A stretch of DNA of 64,000 nt, taken from assembly GCF_000821305.1 (NCBI RefSeq), contig NZ_CCXK01000015.1, positions 250,528 through 314,527 on the forward strand, given 5' to 3'. The translations under genes were made by a program, and so were the position numbers. Every line of letters begins with the position of its first letter. Position 1 is the stretch's first letter. Origin of the DNA: Clostridium culturomicium (lineage in GTDB: Bacteria > Bacillota > Clostridia > Clostridiales > Clostridiaceae). The notes beneath the pieces were generated by a model. That model saw only the letters and a program-made list of their open reading frames with translations. It made no database searches and had not been told where the DNA came from. Shown one piece after another: positions 8,110-16,937 of the stretch.

Positions 8110-9354
8110 TTAATTCATTAACTTATGCTCATTATATATTGGATATTTCTCTGTTAATCCCACAACTAGTTCTCTAGCTTTCTCTATATCTTTATAAGTA
8201 AGACATAAATCAATCGCCTTTGCAATTACCTTCATATCTTCTTCCTTCATACCTCTAGTTGTTACCGCTGGTGTTCCTATTCTTATCCCACTAGTTACAA
8301 ATGGTCCATTAGGGTCAAACGGAATTGTATTTTTATTAGTTGTTATATATGCTTCATCTAAGACTTTTTCTGCTTCCTTACCGGTAATATTTTTATTAGT
8401 TAAATCAACTAGTATTAAATGGTTATCAGTTCCTTCAGTTAATAGTTTAAAGCCTCTGTTCATAAGCTCTTCTGATAAAACCTTAGCATTCTTTACTACT
8501 TGTTTTTGATACTCCTTAAATTTCTCACTTAAAGCTTCCTTAAAACATACTGCCTTAGCTGCAATAATATGTTCTAAAGGTCCACCTTGAGTTCCTGGGA
8601 ATATTGCTTTATCTATAACCTTGCCATATTCAGCTTTACAAAGAATAATTCCTCCACGAGGTCCTCTTAGAGTTTTATGAGTTGTACTTGTAACAAAATG
8701 CGCATACTCACAAGGGTTTTCATGAAGACCAGCTGCAACTAAACCAGCTATATGTGCCATATCAACCATAAGTAATGCTCCAACTTCATCAGCTATCTCT
8801 CTAAATCTTTTAAAGTCAATAGCTCTTGGATAAGCACTTGCACCTGCAACAATTAATTTTGGCTTAATGTCATGAGCAATCTTTCTTACATTCTCATAAT
8901 CAATTAATCCATCTTCCTTAGTTACTCCATATTCATGAAAATCAAAGTATTGACCAGAAATATTTACAGGCGAGCCGTGAGTTAAATGTCCACCTTGTGA
9001 AAGGTTCATACCCATTACTTTATCACCTGGTTTTAAAACTGCAAAATATACTCCCATATTTGCATTTGCTCCTGAATGTGGTTGAACATTAGCATGTTCT
9101 GCACCAAAAACTTCCTTAAGTCTTTCTATTGCTAAACTCTCAATCTCATCAATATATTGACATCCTCCATAATATCTCTTACTTGGATAACCCTCTGCAT
9201 ATTTATTTGTAAGATGGCTTCCCATAGTCTCCATAACTTCAACTGAAACTATGTTCTCTGATGCTATTAATTCAATATTTCTCTGTTGCCTAATTAACTC
9301 TTCCTTCATAAGACTATATACTGCTGGGTCAAATTTTCTTAAGTTCTCAAACAT
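8110..9354 (-). CDS. glyA: Serine hydroxymethyltransferase
   Basis: GlyA converts serine and tetrahydrofolate to glycine and 5,10-methylene-tetrahydrofolate, the main source of one-carbon units. The PLP-dependent fold is clear: the cofactor lysine lies in TSTTHKTLRGPRGG, and other family stretches are IELIASENIVS, TNKYAEGYPSKRYYGG and MVDMAHIAGL. The start at 9354 (MFENLRK) gives 414 residues and sits nine bases after GAAGGG; two earlier ATG codons at 9363 and 9360 nearly touch that ribosome site. The gene is monocistronic and ends at a strong terminator. No glycine riboswitch is visible upstream. Confidence 0.95.
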   Translation of the reverse strand: MFENLRKFDPAVYSLMKEELIRQQRNIELIASENIVSVEVMETMGSHLTNKYAEGYPSKRYYGGCQYIDEIESLAIERLKEVFGAEHANVQPHSGANANMGVYFAVLKPGDKVMGMNLSQGGHLTHGSPVNISGQYFDFHEYGVTKEDGLIDYENVRKIAHDIKPKLIVAGASAYPRAIDFKRFREIADEVGALLMVDMAHIAGLVAAGLHENPCEYAHFVTSTTHKTLRGPRGGIILCKAEYGKVIDKAIFPGTQGGPLEHIIAAKAVCFKEALSEKFKEYQKQVVKNAKVLSEELMNRGFKLLTEGTDNHLILVDLTNKNITGKEAEKVLDEAYITTNKNTIPFDPNGPFVTSGIRIGTPAVTTRGMKEEDMKVIAKAIDLCLTYKDIEKARELVVGLTEKYPIYNEHKLMN

Positions 9355-9498
9355 ATTCATCATCCCTTCACTAGTAAAACACTTTGATACTTAGAATCTA
9401 AAACACACTTATTCTATTATAAATATGTTACTTTTATTTATGCCTTATTGCAATAGATAATTATTATTTTGTAATACCATTTGTTTTACTTATCTTTA

Positions 9499-10602
9499 TT
9501 ATACAAACCTTCTTGGAATAGTGAATTTAATTTCTCTCTCTATCTCACCTAAGAGTCTAGAATCCTTTGGATCAACAAATAAACATGTATATCCTTCTTC
9601 ACCAGCTCTTCCAGTTCTGCCGATACGGTGAATATATGTCTCTATTTTTTCAGGGATGTCATAATTATATATATGACTTACTCCATTTATATCTAGTCCT
9701 CTTGAAGCAACATCTGTTGCAATTAAATATTGGATATCTGCATTCCTAAAAGACTTCATAATTCTTTCACGTTTATTTTGTGGAATATCACTATGAATCA
9801 CCTTGCAGTTATATCCTTTTCTATGCATCACTACCTCAAGCTCATCAGCTCTTCTCTTAGTTCTGCAGAATATAATAGCCATAAAAGGATTATCTTCATC
9901 TAAAACAGTACATAAAGCATCCCTTTTTAATCTATCTGTTGTTTCCACAACCTGCTGCTTTATATTTTCAAGAGTTACCTCTTCTTTTTCAATAGTTACA
10001 ACCACAGGATCATTCATATATCTGTATGCCAGCTTTTTCACTGCAGAATCCATTGTGGCAGAGAAGCATAAGGTCTGAACCCTTTTATGGCATACTTTCA
10101 TTATCTTATTAATTTCATTTTTAAATCCCATAAGCAGCATCTGGTCTGCTTCATCAATAACTACAGTTTTTATTTTCTTTAAATCAACAGTATTTCTTTC
10201 TATATGGTCAAGAAGTCTTCCAGGTGTAGCAATAATAATTTGTATATTGCCTTTCAGTTTATTCAGCTGTGCTCCTATATCCTTTCCTCCATACATAGCT
10301 AAAACACCAACATCTTTACCTTCCTTTAGCTTTGCAGTCTCTTCAGTAATTTGTATAGCAAGTTCTCTTGTTGGAGCAACTATTAAACATTGAATATATT
10401 TCGATTCTGGTAAGATATTTTCAAATATAGGAAGTAAAAAAGCTAATGTTTTACCTGTGCCTGTTTGTGCTTCCGCTATAACATCCTTACCATTTAATAT
10501 CTCTTTAATGCTACCTATTTGAATATCTGTTGGATTTGTTATTCCATTTCTTTTTAAAACCTTTATTATATCTTCATTTATTCCAAGTTCTTTAAATGTC
10601 AT
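9499..10602 (-). CDS. DEAD-box ATP-dependent RNA helicase
   Basis: All superfamily 2 motifs are present in 367 residues: a Q-motif region before the Walker A (AQTGTGKT), PTRELA, TPGRLLDH, DEAD, SAT, the second RecA domain with FCRTKR, and HRIGRTGRAG. It should unwind RNA duplexes during ribosome assembly, decay or cold growth. It is shorter than CshA-type helicases because it stops soon after the core, without a basic C-terminal tail or an RNA-binding domain. It is monocistronic. A bidirectional terminator separates it from the urease operon. Exact clade and symbol are left open. Confidence 0.9.
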   Translation of the reverse strand: MTFKELGINEDIIKVLKRNGITNPTDIQIGSIKEILNGKDVIAEAQTGTGKTLAFLLPIFENILPESKYIQCLIVAPTRELAIQITEETAKLKEGKDVGVLAMYGGKDIGAQLNKLKGNIQIIIATPGRLLDHIERNTVDLKKIKTVVIDEADQMLLMGFKNEINKIMKVCHKRVQTLCFSATMDSAVKKLAYRYMNDPVVVTIEKEEVTLENIKQQVVETTDRLKRDALCTVLDEDNPFMAIIFCRTKRRADELEVVMHRKGYNCKVIHSDIPQNKRERIMKSFRNADIQYLIATDVASRGLDINGVSHIYNYDIPEKIETYIHRIGRTGRAGEEGYTCLFVDPKDSRLLGEIEREIKFTIPRRFV

Positions 10603-10650
10603 TTGTTTTACCTCTTATCATATATTTCAAATAATTATATCACTATAAAT

Positions 10651-10684
10651 TGAAAACACCAACATTAAGCTGTTGGTGTTTTTT
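10651..10684. terminator. Bidirectional terminator closing the urease operon
   Basis: AACACCAAC (10655-10663) pairs with GTTGGTGTT (10672-10680), with T runs on both strands. It lies about 120 bases after ureD and before the helicase gene. Confidence 0.8.
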
Positions 10685-10801
10685 CCTGGTGGTGGCGTAT
10701 AGTGCCCCTTCAAATCTACCAGTAACATATTCCATTATTTATTAGTACAATTCCAACATATAATAAAACTACACCTAACATTTTTCCTTCTATGTAAATA
10801 G

Positions 10802-11635
10802 TTAATACTTACGTATTACTAAGTCTCCTGAATTTACTAGCATTTTGCGTATGTAATTATGACATGTACTTATAGCACACTCTATATTCTGTGTTAAATT
10901 ACTAAGTACTCTTAAAACAAACCCATTTTCCTCCAGTAAAGAGATTCCATAACTTATTGGCAACTCCAATTCCTTTAATTTAATTCTCAATAAATCTATA
11001 ACTTCTTTTGAGATCCTATAATCTATTACTATTAGAGTTCCAAAATTTTCGTATCCCTCAAAATAACCTAAGCCTGTAACATCATATTCTTTTGGATTTA
11101 TCAAAAGATTATCCAGTAAAACAAGCCTATTATCTACATAGATCTTTGTACTTAATTGAAGATTACTATATTGAAACTTGTCACCCTCTGGAGACCACCC
11201 AGAAGTTATTGCATCAGAATAAATAAGTGTAGAAGAAGAAGTTAAATAAATATTATTTTTTTGCTTATATTCTGCATCTCGATAAAGAATTACAGAATCC
11301 ATAATATACTCTAATACACTACCCTTTTCTAATTTTATATCTGTCTCTTGTTCAGTTTTATAACCCTTTAAACATTTATATACTTTAGTTGCTGCTTGTG
11401 TTGTTACAATTGCTCTTGCATCTTCCTTCAGGTAAACTGAATTCCTATACTTTTCACCTTCTACATATCCTCCTCCAAGTCCTAAAATAAAATATGTAGA
11501 AATCTTCTCTTTATCTAGGTGAATTGTAGGAGATACTTTAACTAATCCATTAAAATACTTCTTAGATATTACTGTTACATTTCCTCTTTTTTCTAATTCT
11601 ATATGAAATTCCCCTGCATAATTGCACCCATTCAT
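10802..11635 (-). CDS. ureD: Urease accessory protein UreD (UreH)
   Basis: UreD is the scaffold that binds the urease apoenzyme and, with UreF and UreG, delivers nickel to the active site. The 277-residue, beta-strand-rich sequence contains family stretches such as ILGLGGGYVEGE, the TTQAATKVYK segment and a later SGWSPEGDKF. It is the last gene of ureABCEFGD and starts four bases after the ureG stop, so it is translationally linked. Length is normal and no lesion is seen. The operon terminator follows. Confidence 0.9.
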   Translation of the reverse strand: MNGCNYAGEFHIELEKRGNVTVISKKYFNGLVKVSPTIHLDKEKISTYFILGLGGGYVEGEKYRNSVYLKEDARAIVTTQAATKVYKCLKGYKTEQETDIKLEKGSVLEYIMDSVILYRDAEYKQKNNIYLTSSSTLIYSDAITSGWSPEGDKFQYSNLQLSTKIYVDNRLVLLDNLLINPKEYDVTGLGYFEGYENFGTLIVIDYRISKEVIDLLRIKLKELELPISYGISLLEENGFVLRVLSNLTQNIECAISTCHNYIRKMLVNSGDLVIRKY

Positions 11636-11639
11636 AACA

Positions 11640-12257
11640 TTAAATTCCTTCTAGTAAACAATTGCTCTTTATCCAATTCAATACTTCATTTAATCCTTCA
11701 TCACTTTTTAAATTAGTGAATATAAAGCTCTTTTCTCCCCTGAAGGTCAAGGTATCCCTTTTCATAACTTCCAAGTCAGCTCCAACATAAGGCGCTAAAT
11801 CAATTTTATTTATTACAAACAAATCACTTTTTATCATTCCTTGACCAGCTTTTCTTGGAATTTTTTCTCCTTGAGCAACGTCTATTATATATATTGAAAA
11901 GTCTACCAAATCAGGGCTAAATGTTGCGGCTAAATTATCTCCACCACTTTCGAGAAAGATAATATCTAAATCATCAAATCTTTCTTTAAGCTCTTCAATT
12001 GCTGCAAAATTCATAGAGGCATCTTCACGAATTGCTGTGTGAGGACATCCTCCTGTTTCAACTCCAATAACTTTATCTTCTGGCAGAACAGAGTTTTTCA
12101 CTAAAAACTTAGCATCCTCCTTTGTATAAATATCATTTGTTATTACAGCACAATTATATTTATCTTTCATCTGTCTAGTTATTCTCTCTATAAGTAAAGT
12201 TTTCCCGCTTCCAACGGGACCACCTACTCCTATAATAATAGGTTTCAAATATCTCAC
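11640..12257 (-). CDS. ureG: Urease accessory GTPase UreG
   Basis: UreG is a SIMIBI-class GTPase that carries nickel and powers its insertion into urease. The P-loop GVGGPVGSGKT is near the N-terminus, the metal-binding Cys-Pro-His motif appears in ETGGCPHTAIR, the switch region carries ESGGDNL, and the base-recognition motif is NKIDLA. The protein has 205 residues, as usual. Unlike some UreG proteins it has no histidine-rich N-terminal tail. It lies between ureF and ureD with tight spacing. Confidence 0.95.
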   Translation of the reverse strand: MRYLKPIIIGVGGPVGSGKTLLIERITRQMKDKYNCAVITNDIYTKEDAKFLVKNSVLPEDKVIGVETGGCPHTAIREDASMNFAAIEELKERFDDLDIIFLESGGDNLAATFSPDLVDFSIYIIDVAQGEKIPRKAGQGMIKSDLFVINKIDLAPYVGADLEVMKRDTLTFRGEKSFIFTNLKSDEGLNEVLNWIKSNCLLEGI

Positions 12258-12280
12258 CCTTTCATAATACTATAATAGTT

Positions 12281-13003
12281 TTATGACATAAAAAGTCTAA
12301 AATCTAATACTTCATGATTTATTTGTGAAAGTTCTATACCTGGACTACACGCACCAAATAGATCATAATCCAATTTTTTTGTTTTATCATATAAGCCATT
12401 AAAACCTTCACTAATTTCTTTTAAAAGTAACTGTCCATCCTTTTGTCCTAGTGGTATTCCTCTAACTGCATTCTGTATAAGTGTATATACCGTACTATAC
12501 ATATGATATACGATTCCTTCCCTTTCACTAAAATCAAGGGAATACATTGCTATAGCAAACACTATTGCAGGATGACCAAAAACTTCTTTATTCTTTATCT
12601 TTTCACCATAATCCTTTAATAGTTCAACGTCATAAAGCTGTAAAAAAAGTTCTATCATCCTACTTGCAACAAGCTTTCCTCCATTCCTGGTTTCCACTGC
12701 AACACTGCTTACTGTTATCTCTCTATCCAATTGCCATATTCTATCAAGGTCCATTTTTCTTAAGGATTCATATACTATTCTTATCGCTAATCCATCATTA
12801 TAAATAAATACATTCTTCAAAAATACCCTTAGCCATTCTTTCAATGTGCTTCTATCTTTAATCTTATTATCTCTAAGGTAAGTTTCCATGCCATAAGAAT
12901 GATTAAAAGAACCTATTGGAAAGTTAGAATCACATATTTGCATTACTCTAAGAACATTTAAGACTTTATCTCCATCATTAATGTGTATGCCCGAATTCAA
13001 CAT
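12281..13003 (-). CDS. ureF: Urease accessory protein UreF
   Basis: UreF is an all-helical protein that joins UreD on the apo-urease and gates the UreG GTPase during nickel delivery. The 240-residue sequence shows the family signature MQICDSNFPIGSFNHSYGME close to the N-terminus. The start at 13003 overlaps the end of ureE by 26 bases and has only a weak AAAAGG site; a later ATG (12943) at the signature itself is possible. Gene order between ureE and ureG is the normal one. Confidence 0.9.
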   Translation of the reverse strand: MLNSGIHINDGDKVLNVLRVMQICDSNFPIGSFNHSYGMETYLRDNKIKDRSTLKEWLRVFLKNVFIYNDGLAIRIVYESLRKMDLDRIWQLDREITVSSVAVETRNGGKLVASRMIELFLQLYDVELLKDYGEKIKNKEVFGHPAIVFAIAMYSLDFSEREGIVYHMYSTVYTLIQNAVRGIPLGQKDGQLLLKEISEGFNGLYDKTKKLDYDLFGACSPGIELSQINHEVLDFRLFMS

Positions 13004-13430
13004 GTCTAAATGCCTTTTCTAGTTTGATATCTTCTCTTGAATAGTTAATATTATCCCTCTTAAGCTCATCTTCTACCAACCTATCATATTGAATTATCAT
13101 TTCTCCATTGCTAAATTGTGCTTGTAAATGTCTATTTCCAAGCTTATGTGCAATCTCTCCCATCTCATTCATGGATTTAGGTTTAATCACTAATACATCT
13201 TCACTCTTTGTCCTTACAACTATAATTTTATTATCTTCATTGAAAAGTAAATCTCCATCTTTAATTCGTTCTCCATTCTCCAAAGAAATTCCATATTCTC
13301 TTTTATGATCAGATGTAACCCTTAATATTCTTTTTAATAAATCTTCACTATCTACATAAATTGTTTCTACATGATACTTTTCTAAGTTTTCTAAACTATT
13401 TATATTGCCCAGTATCTTATTAAAAACCAT
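12978..13430 (-). CDS. ureE: Urease nickel metallochaperone UreE
   Basis: UreE is a dimeric nickel-binding chaperone that loads UreG. The 150-residue protein has the N-terminal peptide-binding domain and a C-terminal metal-binding domain with GEIAHKLGNRHLQAQF, including the conserved central histidine. The C-terminus ends in GHTH, a short histidine tail rather than the long histidine-rich tail of Klebsiella UreE. It follows ureC by about 15 bases and overlaps ureF. Confidence 0.92.
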   Translation of the reverse strand: MVFNKILGNINSLENLEKYHVETIYVDSEDLLKRILRVTSDHKREYGISLENGERIKDGDLLFNEDNKIIVVRTKSEDVLVIKPKSMNEMGEIAHKLGNRHLQAQFSNGEMIIQYDRLVEDELKRDNINYSREDIKLEKAFRHVEFGHTH

Positions 13431-13445
13431 TGTTTATTTCCTCCT

Positions 13446-15160
13446 CTAGAATAAATAATATCTTTGCGCTAACGGTAATTCTTTTGCCGGTTCACAAGTT
13501 ATAAGCTCTCCATTTACAGTTACATCATAAGTCTGAGGATCTACTTCAAGCTTTGGAGTTTCATTATTTAACTTCATATCCCTTTTAGTTAAATTCCTTA
13601 TTCCCTCAACTGGTAATATAAGCTTTTGAAGTCCTAACTTCTCTTTTATTCCATGATCATAAGCATACTTAGAAACAAATGTTGCGCTTGTTAGATATTT
13701 TGCTTTTCCAAGTGCAGCAAAACATTCTCTATAAAACTCTGGCTGACAAGTTGGAATTGATGCATTAGCTTCTCCTATAATTGATCTTGCTGCCATACCG
13801 CCTTTTAAAACAAGATGTGGCTTTACACCAAAGAAAGCAGGATCCCAAAAAACTAAGTCAGCCATTTTTCCCACTTCTATAGAGCCAACATATTTTGAAA
13901 TTCCCTGAGCTAGTGCTGGATTAATAGTATACTTCGCTATATACCTTCTGACTCTGTTATTATCATTTTCTTCAGAATCGCCTGGAAGAATACCTCTTTG
14001 CTTTTTCATCTTGCTAGCTGTTTGCCATGTCCTTGTAATTACTTCTCCAATTCTGCCCATTGCCATTGCATCAGAACTCATAATACTAAAAACGCCCATA
14101 TCTTGAAGAATATCTTCCGCTGCTATTGTTTGATGACGTATTCTTGAATCTGCAAAAGCTATATCTTCTGGCACTTTTGCATCTAAATGATGACACACCA
14201 TAAGCATATCTAAATGTTCTGCTATTGTATTAACAGTGAATGGTTTTGTTGGATTAGTAGATGCCGGTAATACATTTAAGTGAGATGCTACTTTTAATAG
14301 ATCCGGAGCATGCCCTCCCCCTGCACCTTCTGTATGATATGTATGAATTGTTCTTCCTGCAATTGCTTCAATAGTATGCTCTACAAATCCGCCTTCATTT
14401 AATGTATCAGAATGAATAGCAACTTGAACATCATATTTATCTGCTGCCTTTAATGAATAATCTATAGCTGATCTTGTCGCACCCCAATCTTCATGTACCT
14501 TAAGCCACAAGCTCCAGCTTCTATTTGTTCAGCATTAACATCTATGTTCGAGCCACTTCCCTTTCCTAATATACCTATATTCATTGGAAACTGTTCACAA
14601 GCTTGAAGCATTCTATAAATATTCCACGCACCTGGTGTAGATGTTACTGCATTAGTTCCATCAACTGGCCCTGTGCCTCCCCCTACAAGAGTTGTAATCC
14701 CCCCTTCTAATGCAACATTAATTTCACCTGGATTAATATAATGAACATGAGTATCTATTCCTCCTGCTGTTACTATTCTCCCTTCTCCTGCTAATGCTTC
14801 AGTGCTAACACCAACAATGAAATCAACATCATCCATTGTATATGGATTTCCACCTTTTCCTATAGCTAATATCTTTCCATCTCTTATTCCTATATCAGCC
14901 TTATATATACCGGTATAGTCAACTATAGTGGCACCAGTTATAATGAGATCCGCTACCATTGGATTGTCTCTTGTTTCAATTGCATTTTGCCCCATACCAT
15001 CTCTTAAAACCTTACCACCACCGAACTTACACTCATCACCATATCCTGTATAATCTTTTTCTATCTCTATTATTAAATCTGTATCACCAAGTCTTATCTT
15101 GTCTCCCTTTGTTGGTCCAAATAACTCTGTATAACGATGCCTATCTATTTTAAAACTCAT
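13446..15160 (-). pseudogene. ureC: Urease alpha subunit ureC, interrupted by a one-base frameshift
   Basis: UreC holds the dinickel active site that hydrolyses urea. The reading frame from 15160 runs to a TAG at 14462-14464; the rest continues in a shifted frame to 13446. One base is missing at about 14498-14506: frame one reads GACGL, then goes wrong; the other frame resumes as LKVHEDWGAT, the motif whose lysine is carbamylated and bridges both nickels. Adding one base gives 571 codons, the normal length. Other site residues are intact on both sides: HVHY early, HTYHTEGAGGGHAPD, the flap VCHHLDAKVPED and SSDAMAMGR. ureC overlaps ureB by four bases. Either a genuine inactivating deletion or a sequence error; the rest of the operon looks undecayed. 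Confidence 0.9.
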
Positions 15161-15483
15161 TCTTTACCCCTTCTTCCATCCAAAAATCCGTCAACAAGAT
15201 TTCTAAGTCCGTAAACTCTTCTTGTACCACCTATATTTATAAGAAATACTTCTTTTTTGTCTCCTGGTTCAAATCTTACTGCTGTTCCAGAAGGAATGTC
15301 TAACCTCTTGCCATAAGATTTTTCTCTATCAAATTTAAGAAAATCGTTTACTTCGTAAAAATGATAATGAGATCCTATTTGTACTGGCCTATCACCAGTA
15401 TTTACAACTTCCAATTTTATAGACTCTCTACCCTTGTTATATTCTATGTCTCCATCCATAATAATTAATTCACCTGGTATCAT
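15157..15483 (-). CDS. ureB: Urease beta subunit
   Basis: UreB is the middle structural subunit of the urease trimer-of-trimers, packing around UreC. The 108-residue protein carries the family start IPGELI and the internal VNTGDRPVQIGSHYHFYEVN, plus a late GGTRRVYG. Its TGA overlaps the ureC ATG (ATGA), so translation is coupled. It is separate from ureA, as in most bacteria other than Helicobacter, where the two are fused. Confidence 0.95.
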   Translation of the reverse strand: MIPGELIIMDGDIEYNKGRESIKLEVVNTGDRPVQIGSHYHFYEVNDFLKFDREKSYGKRLDIPSGTAVRFEPGDKKEVFLINIGGTRRVYGLRNLVDGFLDGRRGKE

Positions 15484-15499
15484 TTATACTTCTCCTTTC

Positions 15500-15802
15500 T
15501 TATTGTATTGGGTTATGTACTGTTACAAGTTTAGTTCCATCTGGGAATGTTGCTTCAACCTGAACTGTAAGAACCATCTCTGGAACCCCCTCCATAACAT
15601 CATTCCTACTTAATACCTTTGTTCCGTATTCCATAAGATCCTCAACTTTTCGTCCTTCTCTAGCTCCTTCTAATAATTCATCAGTTATTAAGGCTACTGA
15701 TTCTGGATAGTTTAATTTTAATCCCTTCTTTTTTCTCTTCCTTGCAACTTCAGCTGCAACAACAATCATTAGCTTTTCTTGCTCCCTTATAGTTAAGTGC
15801 AC
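15500..15802 (-). CDS. ureA: Urease gamma subunit
   Basis: UreA is the smallest structural subunit of urease. The 100 residues begin MHLTIREQEKLMI and contain VALITDELLEGAREG and VPEMVLTVQVEATFPDGTKL, all typical. The start is a GTG at 15802, eight bases after a strong AGAGGAGGT, so the initiator codon is not ATG. It is the first gene of ureABCEFGD. A short-loop hairpin lies about 75 bases upstream in the leader. No nickel transporter or regulator gene adjoins the operon in this window. Confidence 0.95.
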   Translation of the reverse strand: MHLTIREQEKLMIVVAAEVARKRKKKGLKLNYPESVALITDELLEGAREGRKVEDLMEYGTKVLSRNDVMEGVPEMVLTVQVEATFPDGTKLVTVHNPIQ

Positions 15803-15877
15803 TTAAATTACCTCCTCTTTCTTTGATGCCCACACCAATATATTTTCTATTATTTGTAGAAAAATTATTACTATACA

Positions 15878-15903
15878 AAAATCCCCAAGACCTAGTCTTA
15901 GGG
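15878..15903 (-). terminator. Hairpin with T-run between ssrA and ureA
   Basis: On the minus strand CCCTAAGAC and GTCTTGGGG form a 9 bp stem (one G-U pair) with loop TAG, followed by ATTTTTG. It could be a second terminator for upstream transcription or a leader attenuator of the urease operon; the urease promoter was not identified with confidence. Confidence 0.6.
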
Positions 15904-15964
15904 AATATTTAATATTCTCATCAATCTTATTCTTATATAACTTCTTTATCTATTTTTAAATACA

Positions 15965-16008
15965 ACAAAAATAAACCCACGAAAATCAATTTAGATTTTC
16001 GTGGGTTT
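15965..16008 (-). terminator. Intrinsic terminator after ssrA
   Basis: A 15 bp stem (15973-15987 with 15994-16008) starts two bases after the tmRNA CCA end and is followed on the minus strand by ATTTTTGTTG. Confidence 0.9.
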
Positions 16009-16010
16009 CA

Positions 16011-16367
16011 TGGTGGAGGCGATGGGAATCGAACCCATGTCCGAAAGCCATACCACACAGGCATCTCCGAGTGCAGTTCCTATTTTAACATTCCTTCCGC
16101 AGAACCCCTAGGAACCAGGTTTCTACTTCAGTAGCTTCATAAATTCCGTCTCATGGTCAAAGCTTTCCATGATGCGGTTCCCCACTAAATGGCGCCTTAT
16201 CCTAAGCCGTGGGCCTCAAAGGTAAGACGAGCGGCTATATTAAGCTGCTAACGCGAAATTATCTTCTGCGTTTATCTTTATTCCCATAGTTTTTTAAAGC
16301 GGGCCCATGAGTTCCCTCTACTCGCTTCCCATATGTCACGTACCCCCGTCGAAACCAGTACGCCCCC
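16011..16367 (-). ncRNA. ssrA: Transfer-messenger RNA (tmRNA)
   Basis: The minus-strand RNA of about 357 bases begins GGGGGCG and ends CGCCUCC-ACCA, so the alanine-tRNA-like acceptor stem closes and the CCA is encoded. The T-arm GGTTCGATTCC is visible before it. The internal reading frame (16269 down to 16240) gives the proteolysis tag AEDNFALAA followed by TAA, with GCA as resume codon. tmRNA with SmpB rescues stalled ribosomes and marks the unfinished protein for degradation. smpB and rnr lie upstream in the usual firmicute neighbourhood, though separated by other genes. The 3' end is set by the CCA and the terminator. Confidence 0.97.
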
Positions 16368-16551
16368 ATATTAGGTAGTGGTACTCACAAGTGATCACCA
16401 CGTAAACTTATTATAAACAATTAACCTGTTTATATCAAGTAAAGTTTTGTAAATTTTTTATGGTGTTATTGGATAGATTTCCTGTTACGTTCTTACTGGT
16501 AATGTATCCAGCACTAACTATTATGCCCAACTAATGATTTATAAAACACAA

Positions 16552-16755
16552 TTACTCTTTCTTTACTTCTTTACAAACACAACAGCCTTCATATGGATGA
16601 GCTTGTACCCATAATTTATTAGAAGCAACTTTACATTATTTTTCATCATTAGCGCATTTTAAACTTAACTTCTTTACATCCTCTGGCCTTTCTAAGGCCG
16701 TAGAGTAGACCCCTGACTTATCAACTACTCTATTTAAACATTCTGTATTATCTAA
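16552..16755 (-). pseudogene. Possible remnant of a small cysteine-containing protein gene
   Basis: In one minus-strand frame the gap between ssrA and the DUF1002 gene reads LDNTECLNRVVDKSGVYSTA and onward, a TAA stop, then CKVASNKLWVQAHPYEGCCV and a short basic tail ending in TAA (16552-16554). No start codon with a ribosome site is present and one stop lies inside. The cysteine spacing looks protein-like, but I do not recognise a family. The rest of 16368-16937 holds nothing else I can support. Confidence 0.25.
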
Positions 16756-16888
16756 TTAAAATTCTTCTCTTCTTTTTTATTGATTCGTATCTATATATAC
16801 TCATATATTATTCAACTCACTGACTTTTAGTACCACCGTCAGTACTTTTTTAAACAGATTTGAAATTCTACACATACTTCATAATCAA

Positions 16889-16924
16889 TAAAAAAGACTT
16901 AAAGGATTTGCTCCCTTAAGTCTC
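16889..16924 (-). terminator. Intrinsic terminator after the DUF1002 gene
   Basis: A 12 bp stem with one mismatch or wobble (16895-16906 with 16912-16923) is followed on the minus strand by TTTTTTATTG, 15 bases after the stop codon. Confidence 0.85.
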
Positions 16925-16937
16925 ATAATTTAATATT

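Noticed and set aside
10684..10725. tRNA-like 3' end (reverse complement ends in CCACCA) beside the urease terminator
   Set aside because: No T-arm with GGTTC-A/GATTCC pairing, anticodon arm or acceptor stem partner could be found, so a tRNA or remnant is not supported.
14462..14510. Programmed -1 frameshift in ureC
   Set aside because: The local sequence GGC TTA AGG lacks a slippery X-XXY-YYZ heptamer and no strong downstream pseudoknot is seen. Urease alpha subunits are not known to need recoding, so a deletion or sequence error is simpler.
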